Shown: positions 24,323-32,007, counted from the first letter of the stretch. The stretch: DNA of 64,000 bases from an uncultured Dehalococcoidia bacterium (GCA_951812825.1 OX638324.1:2107141-2171140), one strand, 5' to 3'. The notes: generated by a model from the letters alone, not told the origin. Program-made: numbers and translations.

Positions 24323-25048
24323 TTAGAGGCCGCGGACCAGTTGGCCCTTTTGCCAGTCGTAGTCGACGTCGCCTTCGTAGAACCTGTCGGGGTTTTCGAC
24401 GGCCCAGATCTGCTTTCGGATGACGAAGTTGTCGGGCTCCAGCTCCACGCCTTTTCTCCAGAGGACGAGGGCCTTCTCCACCTGTCCGGCGTTGTACAGG
24501 GACAAGCCTTGGTCGAAGAGCCGGACGGCTTCGGAGTGGCTGCTTTCCGAATCGGTGACGTTGGCGTCCTTGGGGGAGTCCTGTTGAGGCGTTTCTCCGG
24601 TGGCGGCCCAGGTCGCGGCTATCTGCCTGTAATTGGACTTGATGATGTCAAAGCCGGAATACTTCAGGTAGCGAATGACGCCGTCTTCGTCGATGAAGAT
24701 GGCGTTGGGGATGGCCTTGAAGCCGAAGATGCGGCTGAGGAGGTTGTTGCGGTCTATGACAGTGGGGAAGGTGGCGCCGGCGTCTTCGACGAAGGGGCGG
24801 GCCTTGTCCGCGCCCTGGGCGTCGACGGCGACGGAGAGGATAACGACGTCTTTTCCGCCGTGCTCAGTGAAGAATTGCTGCCAGACCGGCAGCTGACCGC
24901 GGCATCCTCACCAGGAGGCCCACATGAAGACGATCACCTTCCTGCCCCTGTAGGAGGAGAGGGAGATGAGGTTGCCGTGGAGGGACGGCAGGGTGAAGTC
25001 CGGGGAGAGGTCGCCGACTTCGGGATAGCTGGGAGCGATGGTGGTCAT
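24323..25048 (-). CDS. TlpA/redoxin-like selenoprotein with C-terminal TPR-like tail (in-frame UGA = Sec47)
   Basis: A 241-residue thioredoxin-fold protein read through one UGA. The N-terminal half is a typical redoxin: VGDLSPDFTLPSLHGNLISL, then VIVFMWASW, then UGA (24908-24910), then GCRGQLPVWQQFF. The UGA stands exactly where the redox-active cysteine of the TlpA motif WASWC falls. The thioredoxin fold continues in the same frame with ILSVAVDAQG, cis-Pro-type GFKAIPNAIFIDEDG, and ends in a TPR-like repeat (SLYNAGQVEKALVLWRKG). A hairpin fitting a bacterial SECIS follows the UGA. No signal peptide. ATG 25048 with AAAGGAG. It follows the SMP-30 gene by 20 bases. A nonsense mutation is the alternative. 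Confidence 0.85.
24877..24910 (-). promoter_or_regulatory. Bacterial SECIS element at the UGA codon
   Basis: Reading the minus strand, UGA (24910-24908) is followed after 14 bases by GCTGCC (24893-24888), the loop GGTCT (24887-24883) and GGCAGC (24882-24877), a perfect 6-bp stem. The loop begins with G and carries GGUCU, as in the E. coli fdhF SECIS loop, and starts 20 bases after the UGA (18 in fdhF). This is where SelB would bind. Confidence 0.8.
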
Positions 25049-25068
25049 GGGTGTCTCCTTTGGTGGGG

Positions 25069-25968
25069 CTAGGGATGGCCGGGGAGGCCCGGCCGGTGGG
25101 TGCGCAGCAGATATACGGAGGTGCGGGCGGTGAAGAATAGGTCGCGGCGGTCGGGGCCGCCAAAGGCCAGATTGGCGGGCACCTCCTGGAGCTTGATTGT
25201 TCCGAGGTGGGAGCCGTCGGAGTCGAAAACCCAGCAGCCGCCGGCGCCGGTGCAGAAGATTTTGCCGTCCACGTCCACCTTCATGCCGTCGGGGACGCCG
25301 TCTTCGGCGGAGGACATGTCGGCGAAGATGCGGTTGTTGGTCAGGGAGCCGTCGGGCTGAACGTCGAAGGCGCGGATGTACTGGTGGGGGCAGACTTCGC
25401 TGCGTTCCTTCTCGTCGATGCAGGACTCGTCGAGGCGGCTGATGGCGACGTACATGGTCTTTTCGTCGGGGGAGAAGGCGAGGCCGTTGGGGTACTCGCA
25501 TTCGTCGGTAGCGACGGAGAGTGATCCGTCGTTGGCAATCATCATCACGCCGGCGAAGTCCAGTTCACGTTCTTGGGCGGGGAGCCTGCCCGCGGGGTCG
25601 GTGAAGTAGATTGTGCCGTCGGAGCGGCAGACAACGTCGTTGGGGCGGTTGATGCGCTTGCCATCGTAGCAGCTGGCGATGTCGGCCCATGTGCCGTCGT
25701 TCTGCTGGCGGGTGACGCGGCGGCGGCTGCCTTCGCACATAATCATGCGGCCATTAATGTCGAAGGTGGTGCCGTTGCCTTCGCCGGAGTCCGTGCGGAC
25801 TATCTGGGTGCCGGTGGCGCGGCTCCAACGCAGCTGGAGATCCCGGCGGATGTCCACGAAGTAGATGAAGCCGTCGGGGCCCCAGAGGGGGCCTTCGGTG
25901 AAGCGGAAGCCGGTGCAGGCCATCTCCGGGTAGGTGACTTCGAGGATGTGGGAGAGATCTTCGTTCAA
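25069..25968 (-). CDS. SMP-30/gluconolactonase family protein
   Basis: A six-bladed beta-propeller lactonase of 299 residues that hydrolyses sugar or other lactones with a divalent metal. Visible family features: FTEGPLWGPDGFIYFVDI at the start with the metal-binding Glu, RINRPNDVVCRSDGTIYFTDP in the middle, YPNGLAFSPDEKTMYVA, and VPDGMKVDVDGKIFCTGAGG with the metal Asp. TTG start at 25966-25968 is supported by AAGGAG nine bases before it. No signal peptide. The selenoprotein follows after 20 bases, so the pair is probably co-transcribed. Confidence 0.9.
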   Translation of the reverse strand: MNEDLSHILEVTYPEMACTGFRFTEGPLWGPDGFIYFVDIRRDLQLRWSRATGTQIVRTDSGEGNGTTFDINGRMIMCEGSRRRVTRQQNDGTWADIASCYDGKRINRPNDVVCRSDGTIYFTDPAGRLPAQERELDFAGVMMIANDGSLSVATDECEYPNGLAFSPDEKTMYVAISRLDESCIDEKERSEVCPHQYIRAFDVQPDGSLTNNRIFADMSSAEDGVPDGMKVDVDGKIFCTGAGGCWVFDSDGSHLGTIKLQEVPANLAFGGPDRRDLFFTARTSVYLLRTHRPGLPGHP

Positions 25969-26045
25969 GGAGTCTCCTTACAGCGTAGGGGGTGATTCAA
26001 GGATAGGGGGAAGGCGATATTGTCGTCAACAAGTAACGGTTCTGA

Positions 26046-26057
26046 TAGGATAGGGCG
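26046..26057 (+). promoter_or_regulatory. -10 element placed for a leaderless transcript
   Basis: TAGGAT (26046-26051) ends six bases before the ATG at 26058, with no ribosome-binding site between them except AGGG within the gap. Confidence 0.4.
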
Positions 26058-26783
26058 ATGTCAGGATCGATTGCGCTGGCTGGGGGCGACGAGTTTCGCT
26101 CCGGCTGCAGAGGGATGGACACGGCGCTGCTGGAACTTTCGGGTTCCGACAGTCCGTCGGTGCTTGTGATTCCGACGGCTGCGGCCGCTGAGGGCAGGCC
26201 GGATCTGGCAGCAGCCAACGGAGTTTCGTACTTCAAGAGCCTGGGAGCGCGGGCGCTGCCACTGATGGTTGTCAACGCGGAGGACGCGAACGTGCCCGAG
26301 CTGGCGGTGGCGCTGGAAGGGTTTTCTCACGTGTACTTTTCGGGCGGGAGTCCGGACCATCTTCTGGGGGTGTTGAAGGGATCGCTGCTGTTGGAGCGGA
26401 TATTGGAGTGGAGGCGAGAGGGGGGCGTATTGGCCGGGTCCAGCGCAGGGGCGATGGTGATGGGAGAGTATATGCGGTCGCCGAAAGGGGGCCAGTGGGT
26501 GGAGGGGTTGGGAGTGTGTCCCGGCGTGGGGGTGCTGCCGCATCACGAGGGACGGGACCCGGGGGAGGTTTCGGCGAGCCTGGAGGGAGCGCTGCCGGAG
26601 GGGGTAAACGTGCTGGGGATTGACGCGCAGAGCGGCTGCCTGTTCAGCGACGGGGGTTGGGAGGTGTTGGGAGAGGGGAACGTTACCTTATACCGCGAGG
26701 GCAGGTGGAGCCGTTACGGTCCCGGAGAGAGATTCTTCACGGAATCTCCGAATGGGGCAGCCGGCGGGCTGCTGAAGGGGTAG
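26058..26783 (+). CDS. Peptidase S51 / cyanophycinase-like protein
   Basis: A 241-residue class I glutamine amidotransferase-like serine hydrolase. The nucleophile elbow is AGSSAGAMVMG (Ser at about residue 133), after HVYFSGGSPDHLL, the family's substrate-side loop, and before VLPHHEGRDPG with the catalytic His. Members include alpha-aspartyl dipeptidase and cyanophycinase, which cleave Asp-Xaa or Asp-Arg peptides. Here an M20 peptidase follows after about 50 bases, which supports a peptide-degradation role. The last 20 codons include GAGATTCTTCACGGAATC, resembling repeat family B, so a repeat may have extended the C-terminus. Confidence 0.85.
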   Translation: MSGSIALAGGDEFRSGCRGMDTALLELSGSDSPSVLVIPTAAAAEGRPDLAAANGVSYFKSLGARALPLMVVNAEDANVPELAVALEGFSHVYFSGGSPDHLLGVLKGSLLLERILEWRREGGVLAGSSAGAMVMGEYMRSPKGGQWVEGLGVCPGVGVLPHHEGRDPGEVSASLEGALPEGVNVLGIDAQSGCLFSDGGWEVLGEGNVTLYREGRWSRYGPGERFFTESPNGAAGGLLKG

Positions 26784-26835
26784 GCGGGGCACCCGACAGA
26801 GTCGGCGATTACACAAATAGGCTAGGAGGCATTCC

Positions 26836-28194
26836 ATGTCCGAGTTGAACGCAATGCTGGCACAGGTTGATCAGAACTTCGATGAGCTTCTTTCTCTCCA
26901 TAGAGACCTGGTGCGGATACCTTCCGTGAATACGGGGTTCATGCCCACGGGCAACGAGACGGAAGCGGCGGAGTATTGCCGGGAGTGGCTGGAGCAGCGG
27001 GGCATTTCGTCGGAGATACTGGAGTCGGACAAGGACCGGGGGAACCTGATTGCGCAGATGCCCGGCGAGTCGGGGAAGAACAAGCTGCTGCTGATGTCGC
27101 ATCTGGACGTAGTGCCGGTGGAGGACGCGGCGAAGTGGGACTACGATCCCTTCGGGGCGGAGGTGGACGAGGGACGGGTCTTCGGTCGGGGAGCGTCGGA
27201 CTGCAAGGGGCTGCTGGCCTGCCAGATGATGGCGATGAGTTTGCTGCAGCGCAATGGGGTGCAGCTTTCGGACAACCTGACGCTGGCGTCGGGGGCCGAC
27301 GAGGAGAGCGGGGGGCGGTACGGGTTCGGCTGGCTAGCGGAGAACCATCCGGAGAAGATTCGGGCGCCGCTGGCGGTGAACGAGGGGGGAGGGACGCATC
27401 TGAACGTGGCGGGTACGACGACGTACCTGCTGGGAGTGGGGGAGAAGGGAAGGCTGGAGGTGAAGCTGGACGTTAAAGGGACGAGCGCCCACGCTTCGAC
27501 GCCGTGGCTGGGGGATAACGCAAACTTCAAGGTGGCGGAGATTCTGAAGCGGCTGGAAGCCTACGAGGCGGAGCGGGATACTTCCTCGTCTATCTTCAAC
27601 TACCTGTCGAGCATGGCGATTGAGGACGTGGCGACGCCGGAGAACGTGGATGCGATTATCGAGGAGGTGGGGAGCCGGAACCGGCAGCTTAGTTCGATTC
27701 TGAGGGCGCTTTCGCGGATGACGCTGACGCCTACGATGATTGAGGGAGGGATCAAGTCCAACAGTGTGCCGGAGATGTGCCGGATTACGTGCGACGTGCG
27801 GACGCTTCCCCACCAGGACGACGGGTATACCCGGAGGGAGCTGGAAGGGATTCTGGAGGGGATCGACGGGGTGCAGGTAGACATCGACTATATGGCGGTG
27901 CCGAACAGCTCCGATTACGAGACGGACTTTGCCCGGCGCATCCAGGAGGCGACGAGCCTGAGCCTGGAGAGCCAGGACCTGAACTGGATACCTTCGATTT
28001 CGACGGGGTTTACGGATTCGCGCTTCCTGCGTCCGCTGGGGACGGTCACTTATGGGTTCAGCGGCTCACACCCGGAGGATGATCCTATGCTGGACCACGT
28101 TCACGGGACGAACGAGTCCATCGGGGTGAAGAGTCTGGTCAGCGGGACGAAGATAATGCTGGCGCTGGCCTATGACCTGCTGGCGGTGAGGTAG
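26836..28194 (+). CDS. M20 family metallopeptidase (ArgE/DapE/CPG2-like)
   Basis: A 452-residue zinc aminoacylase or dipeptidase. The metal site is complete: His and Asp in MSHLDVVPVE, the bridging Asp in GRGASDCKG, the general base and metal Glu in GADEESGG, Glu/Asp-type ligand in VNEGGG, and the C-terminal His in HVHGTNE. A dimerisation domain lies at about residues 200-320. ATG 26836 follows TAGGAGG. It probably forms a unit with the S51 peptidase upstream. Compare the M20 gene at 46240, in which metal residues are changed. Confidence 0.92.
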   Translation: MSELNAMLAQVDQNFDELLSLHRDLVRIPSVNTGFMPTGNETEAAEYCREWLEQRGISSEILESDKDRGNLIAQMPGESGKNKLLLMSHLDVVPVEDAAKWDYDPFGAEVDEGRVFGRGASDCKGLLACQMMAMSLLQRNGVQLSDNLTLASGADEESGGRYGFGWLAENHPEKIRAPLAVNEGGGTHLNVAGTTTYLLGVGEKGRLEVKLDVKGTSAHASTPWLGDNANFKVAEILKRLEAYEAERDTSSSIFNYLSSMAIEDVATPENVDAIIEEVGSRNRQLSSILRALSRMTLTPTMIEGGIKSNSVPEMCRITCDVRTLPHQDDGYTRRELEGILEGIDGVQVDIDYMAVPNSSDYETDFARRIQEATSLSLESQDLNWIPSISTGFTDSRFLRPLGTVTYGFSGSHPEDDPMLDHVHGTNESIGVKSLVSGTKIMLALAYDLLAVR

Positions 28195-28269
28195 GGGGGA
28201 GGGATTGATTCTGTAGGGCGCCGCTGGAATTTAGATTTGACAGGCGTTCTGCTGAGTGGTATTTTGGCT

Positions 28270-28333
28270 GCACTTGCTCCCCGTCCGCTCGTTTATGGTC
28301 TTTGATCATATTCACCGGGCGGGTGTTTTTTTT
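28270..28333 (+). other. Structured leader hairpin with T8 tract, copy 1
   Basis: CACTTGCTCCCCGTCCGC at the 5' side, an inner stem TATGGTC/GATCATA around TTT, then CCGGGCGGGTG and eight T (28326-28333). The outer CCCGTCCG/CGGGCGGG stem and T-tract give terminator character. It may end the M20 peptidase transcript, but its near copy 149 bases downstream suggests a separate, duplicated element. Confidence 0.65.
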
Positions 28334-28419
28334 GAGCGAGACTTGCGCTGAAGGAGCGTTCTCAGGTTCGAGACTTTGGAGTGATTGACAGAGGGATGTA
28401 CAACCATTATCATAGTTTT

Positions 28420-28482
28420 CACTTACTCCCCGTCCGCAGCGGCTGTGGTTTCGACCATAGCCCCCGGGCGGGTGTTTTTTTT
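28420..28482 (+). other. Structured leader hairpin with T8 tract, copy 2, abutting the NYN start codon
   Basis: CACTTACTCCCCGTCCGC, an inner stem GGCTGTGGT/ACCATAGCC around TTCG, then CCCGGGCGGGTG and eight T (28475-28482), directly followed by ATG at 28483. The outer conserved blocks match copy 1 almost exactly. The inner stem has a different sequence yet still pairs, so the structure is conserved. It could attenuate the NYN gene. Confidence 0.65.
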
Positions 28483-29082
28483 ATGCGCATAATCGTATTC
28501 ATAGACGGTCAGAATCTGTATCACCTAGCAAAGGATGCTTGGGGATCTAAGGCATCGTCCGAATATAGTTGGCCTAGTTATGACGTCGATAAACTCGCTC
28601 ATGCTTTGGCTAATGCTACAAGTGGTCGCATCCTCTCCGAGATCCGATTCTATACGGGTGTGCCCAATCCAAGGATGGGAACTAAACAGGCATTCTGGCA
28701 CGATTTCTGGTCGAGCAAAACAAGGCTCTTGTTGAATCAGGGAATTTACGTCTACAGGGGTAGGGTGAATGTTGGGGGACAAGAGAAGGGGGTGGATGTT
28801 AGCCTGGCAATTGATTTGATCCAGGCTACATACGAGGCTCGATACGAGGCAGCTTTAATAGTGAGCCAAGACTCAGACTTTGGCCCTGCGGTTCGGTTAG
28901 CCAAGCAGATAGCCAAGGGTCAGAGCAGGATGTTGTCGTTCGAGTCATGGTATCCGGTGGGGCCAGGAAGCCGGTCGCGTAGAGGGGTTCCGGGGACTAC
29001 GTGGCGTCCGATTGAGAAGGAAGTCTATGACGCCTGTCTGGATTCCAGGGATTACCGTCCCAAGAGGGTGTCGCTGAGTTAG
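28483..29082 (+). CDS. NYN-domain (LabA/DUF88-like) putative RNase
   Basis: A 199-residue PIN-like nuclease fold: RIIVFIDGQNLYHLAKDAW at the start with the catalytic-type Asp and Asn, KGVDVSLAIDLIQATY with the second Asp, and LIVSQDSDFGPAVRLAKQI with the third and fourth Asp. NYN proteins cleave RNA, and some are toxins or defence nucleases. ATG 28483 was chosen because it begins the homology; the frame extends upstream through the leader hairpin but without similarity. Codon use is less G+C-rich than the flanking genes, so acquisition by transfer is plausible. The conserved fold makes the assignment reliable; the substrate is unknown. Confidence 0.85.
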   Translation: MRIIVFIDGQNLYHLAKDAWGSKASSEYSWPSYDVDKLAHALANATSGRILSEIRFYTGVPNPRMGTKQAFWHDFWSSKTRLLLNQGIYVYRGRVNVGGQEKGVDVSLAIDLIQATYEARYEAALIVSQDSDFGPAVRLAKQIAKGQSRMLSFESWYPVGPGSRSRRGVPGTTWRPIEKEVYDACLDSRDYRPKRVSLS

Positions 29083-29099
29083 CAGCGGCCTTGTAAGGG

Positions 29100-30221
29100 T
29101 TAGGCGGGGGCCATCCGCTCCAGCTGGTTGCCGACGTGGGACTGGATGAGGTCCAGGGTGTCGAAGTCCCACTCCGAGACGAAGATGATGGCGGTGCCGG
29201 GCCTTCCCATGCGGGCGGTACGTCCGATGCGGTGGACGTACTCTTCCAGGTTGTCGGGCACGTCGTAGTTGATGACGTGGGAGACGGCGGGGATGTCGAG
29301 GCCTCTGGATGCCACGTTTGTGGCGACGAGGATGCGAAGCTCCTTGGCGCGGAAGCGCTTGATGACGCTGTTGCGCTGGGACTGAGTCATGTCTCCGTGG
29401 ATGGCCTGGGCGTCGAAGCCACTTCGGCGGAGATTGCGCTCCAGCTTGTCGACGCCAACCTTGGTGCGTCGGAAAATGAGGGCCTGGGTTATTGAGTCCG
29501 GCGCCTTCAGGAGATTGCCAAGCAGCCTGGTGCGGTCTCGTTCAGCGACTTCGTAGTAGACCTGTCGAACTTCCTTGACGGGCTCTGCTTCGCCGCCGAC
29601 TCTAATCCATTCGGGGTTGCGCAGGTAGCGATGGGCGAGGCTGCGTATGGGCCCGGGCATGGTGGCGGAGAACAGGAGGGTCTGGCGGGAGCGTGGGGTG
29701 CGACGCAGGATGTAGGCGATGTCCGGGGCGAAGCCGATGTCCAGCATCTGGTCCGCTTCGTCCAGGACTGCCGTCTTCACCTCGTTGAGCCGGATGGTGC
29801 CGCGCTCCATGTGGTCCATGAGCCGTCCGGGTGTGGCAACGATAATGTGGGAGGGACGGTCCAGGGCGGTGAGCTGCTTGTTCATGGACTGCCCGCCGTA
29901 AATGGCGACGGTCTTGACGCCCCGGTATTCGCCCAGGCGTAGAATTTCGTCCCGCACCTGCATGGAGAGTTCACGAGTGGGCGTGAGGATGAGTGCCTGG
30001 ATATCGGGCGACCGGGTGTCGACCATCTCCACGAGGGGGATGCCGAAGGAGGCGGTCTTGCCGGTGCCGGTTTGGGCCTGGCCGACGACGTCCTGGCCGG
30101 ATTTGACGAGGGGGATTACCTCTGCCTGGATGGGCGTCGGTTCGCCGTAGCCCATGGCGGCGAGGGAACGGGCCACGGGGGCGGAGACGGTTATCTCGCC
30201 GAAGTTCAGGGATATGGGCAA
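29100..30221 (-). CDS. DEAD-box ATP-dependent RNA helicase
   Basis: Unwinds RNA duplexes, for example in ribosome assembly or RNA decay. All motifs are visible: Q motif around GYGEPTPIQAEVIP, motif I AQTGTGKT, Ia PTRELSMQ, Ib TPGRLMD, II DEAD (about 153-156), III SAT, IV LIFRRTKVGVDKLE, V ATNVASRGLDIP and VI HRIGRTARMG. The core runs from the TTG at 30221, but no ribosome site precedes it and the frame continues open upstream (see 30222-30626), so the true start is probably further upstream. No helicase accessory domain follows the core. Confidence 0.93.
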   Translation of the reverse strand: MPISLNFGEITVSAPVARSLAAMGYGEPTPIQAEVIPLVKSGQDVVGQAQTGTGKTASFGIPLVEMVDTRSPDIQALILTPTRELSMQVRDEILRLGEYRGVKTVAIYGGQSMNKQLTALDRPSHIIVATPGRLMDHMERGTIRLNEVKTAVLDEADQMLDIGFAPDIAYILRRTPRSRQTLLFSATMPGPIRSLAHRYLRNPEWIRVGGEAEPVKEVRQVYYEVAERDRTRLLGNLLKAPDSITQALIFRRTKVGVDKLERNLRRSGFDAQAIHGDMTQSQRNSVIKRFRAKELRILVATNVASRGLDIPAVSHVINYDVPDNLEEYVHRIGRTARMGRPGTAIIFVSEWDFDTLDLIQSHVGNQLERMAPA

Positions 30222-30626
30222 GTTTTCAACATCGGTCTGGACTGCGCCGTTCGTGGATGCAACGGGCGCCGTTTGTGGCTTGGACTTTCCTCTGCGGCGG
30301 CGACGGCGGCGGCGCTTGGGCCTGTGTCCGTTTGCCTGGGAATTTGAGCCGTTGGCGCTATGGGATGGGGAAGGGGGTGGCGCGCTGGGAAGGGTTTGGG
30401 TGGCGACGGTCGTCGAGGGTTCAGAGGGTGAAGTATCTTCCGAAGGGTCGGACTTGGTTGGCTGAGACTTGGGTGTCTCTTTAACGAATAGGGTGGTGAA
30501 CTTGCGAATTACTGGTCGAAGAATGTAAAGGGCCTCCGGGTTGTTGAAGTGGAGAGAGGTTGGGGCATAAAGAAGGGGCGCTCCACCCCAGGGTGTGCGC
30601 CCGACGTTGAGTCCTATGTACTTGTA
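30222..30626 (-). other. Open upstream extension of the DEAD-box frame without a normal start codon
   Basis: The helicase frame remains open for about 135 codons upstream to a TAA at 30627-30629. It encodes protein-like sequence: HFNNPEALYILRPVIRKF, a Ser/Pro/Thr-rich linker, and an Arg8 run followed by GKSKPQ, as in basic tails of DEAD-box proteins. No ATG, GTG or TTG lies in frame in this stretch. An ATA at 30615-30617 lies six bases after TAATAC. Possible explanations are a rare start codon, a sequencing frameshift, or an untranslated relic. Confidence 0.5.
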
Positions 30627-30750
30627 TTAGCATCAACTCCGCTCTATGGATAAAGTATCACAGCCTGTGGGACTATGTCAAAAGGGGGTGGCACGGGGGT
30701 TGGGGGATTCCGTGGTGAAACGGCGAGACGAGGGCGGCGGGTCGTTTTGC

Positions 30751-30779
30751 TTGACGGGGGATTGGTTCGTCTCTACACT
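30751..30779 (+). promoter_or_regulatory. Sigma-70 type promoter of the ThDP-domain gene
   Basis: -35 TTGACG (30751-30756), 17-base spacer, -10 TACACT (30774-30779). Start near 30786, giving a leader of about 70 nt with GGGAG before ATG 30855. Confidence 0.72.
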
Positions 30780-30854
30780 GCGGTCAGGAGACGCAGAGAA
30801 ACGTCGATGCCGGACGTGGGATTCGTCGGCGCTTCGGTACGGAAGGGAGACGGA

Positions 30855-31442
30855 ATGTTTAGCCAGGAACAGATGATGGAGATAATTCAGAAGCGTCGAG
30901 GAGACGCAGTGATCGTGACGGTGGAGAGGGCCAGCGTGGCCTGGCCGAAGATCAGCACCATGCCTGCCCGGGACGTATCGCCGACGGTGATGGGGAAGGG
31001 TTCCTCCTTCGCCCTGGGGGTCTGCCTGGCCCAGCCGGACACCAAGGTCATCGTCTTCGACGGGGACGGGAGTCTTCTGATGAACCTGGGGACATTGACC
31101 ACGGTCGGCAACATGAAGCCGAAGAACCTCTACCACTTCGTGCTGGAGAACGGGATGTACGCCACGACGGGCGGGCAGCCGATTCCGGGCCAGAACGAGA
31201 TTTCCTTCTCAGGGATGGCGGAGGATGCGGGGTATGTGAATGGGTATGACTTCGACGACCTGGAGGACTTTGACGGCCGGATAGACGAGGTTTTGAACGC
31301 GGAAGGGCCAGCTTTGATTTGCGTGAAGACTACGCCTAATCCGCGATTGCCGGGGCAGCGGCCGATGGAGAGGTCCGGGACACGGCGTCGGACCATCCGG
31401 GAGGCGGTTTCAGATCTTCAGAGCAGCTTGGCCGGAGGGTAG
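30855..31442 (+). CDS. Stand-alone ThDP-binding (PP) domain, sulfopyruvate/phosphonopyruvate decarboxylase beta-like
   Basis: 195 residues equal to the C-terminal PP domain of ThDP decarboxylases. The cofactor motif GDGSLLMNLGTL (Mg/diphosphate, GDG) is followed by ENGMYATTGGQP at the expected spacing. The PYR domain with the catalytic Glu is missing, as in ComE-type beta subunits, which pair with a separate alpha subunit. No such partner gene is adjacent; the full-length ThDP enzyme at 33543 has its own PP domain. ATG 30855 has GGGAG six bases ahead; an in-frame ATG at 30807 is an alternative that adds 16 residues. Confidence 0.82.
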   Translation: MFSQEQMMEIIQKRRGDAVIVTVERASVAWPKISTMPARDVSPTVMGKGSSFALGVCLAQPDTKVIVFDGDGSLLMNLGTLTTVGNMKPKNLYHFVLENGMYATTGGQPIPGQNEISFSGMAEDAGYVNGYDFDDLEDFDGRIDEVLNAEGPALICVKTTPNPRLPGQRPMERSGTRRRTIREAVSDLQSSLAGG

Positions 31443-31520
31443 GGGTTCACCCTCGTCACAGCCTTCCCCCTTGACGATGGGATAGTTGCTTTCTTGGTCT
31501 GTGGCGGATGGCGGGAAATG

Positions 31521-31545
31521 GGGTCCCGCCTTCGCGGGAAAGACG
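31521..31545 (+). repeat. Family A palindrome, intergenic copy
   Basis: GGGTCCCGCCTTCGCGGGAA plus AGACG, preceded by ATG. Nearly the same 24 bases occur inside carA at 3866-3890. It lies between the convergent ThDP-domain and OsmC genes. Confidence 0.8.
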
Positions 31546-31563
31546 AATGGGTAAGTCGCCGGT

Positions 31564-32007
31564 CTAGGAAGCCAGGGTTGCGTCTACGCTGAGTTCCACG
31601 TTGCCCTTGAGGGCCTGGGAGACGGGGCAGCCGTCCTTGGCCGCTTCGGCGGCCTCAGCGAAACCGGCAGCGTCGATGCCGTCGACCCAACCCTTCACGG
31701 TCAGGGCGCTGGAAACCACCTTGGGGCCGCCATCGACCATTGCGAAGACGACTTCAGCGCTGACTTCGAGCTTCTTCGGTGTGGCGCCACCTCCGTCCAG
31801 GCCGTGGGAGAAGGCCATTGCGTAGCAGCTGGCGTGGGCGGCGGCAATCAACTCCTCGGGGCTGGTGCGACCGTCGGCTCTTTCGGACCGGGATGCCCAG
31901 GTCACGGGCAGGGACGCGAACGCCTTGCTGGTGGCGGCGTCGAGGGCGCCTTTGCCCTGAATGAGATTGCCTTCCCAAGTTACTTCCGCCCTTCTGATGG
32001 CCTTCAT
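31564..32007 (-). CDS. OsmC/Ohr family peroxiredoxin-like protein
   Basis: A 147-residue cytoplasmic thiol peroxidase of the OsmC family, which reduces organic hydroperoxides. The two redox cysteines are visible: one in AAHASCYAMAFSH (about residue 61) and one in KDGCPVSQALKG (about 126). The N-terminal AEVTWEGNLIQGKG and the TSPEELIAAAHA stretch are characteristic of the OsmC (not Ohr) branch. ATG at 32007 follows AAAGGAG. A TATAGT at about 32045-32050 on the minus strand could be its -10. It is monocistronic between a ThDP gene and a flavin monooxygenase. Confidence 0.92.
   Translation of the reverse strand: MKAIRRAEVTWEGNLIQGKGALDAATSKAFASLPVTWASRSERADGRTSPEELIAAAHASCYAMAFSHGLDGGGATPKKLEVSAEVVFAMVDGGPKVVSSALTVKGWVDGIDAAGFAEAAEAAKDGCPVSQALKGNVELSVDATLAS

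Noticed and set aside
26729-26754. Family B repeat inside the C-terminus of the S51 peptidase gene
   Set aside because: Only about half of the unit matches (GAGATTCTTCACGGAATC), so a chance resemblance cannot be excluded. It is mentioned in the gene entry but not listed as a repeat.
30154-30465. Plus-strand frame with an Arg run upstream of the helicase
   Set aside because: The Arg run is encoded by GGC/CGG repeats that read as Arg on both strands. The minus-strand frame is continuous with the helicase and has linker-like composition, so it was preferred.
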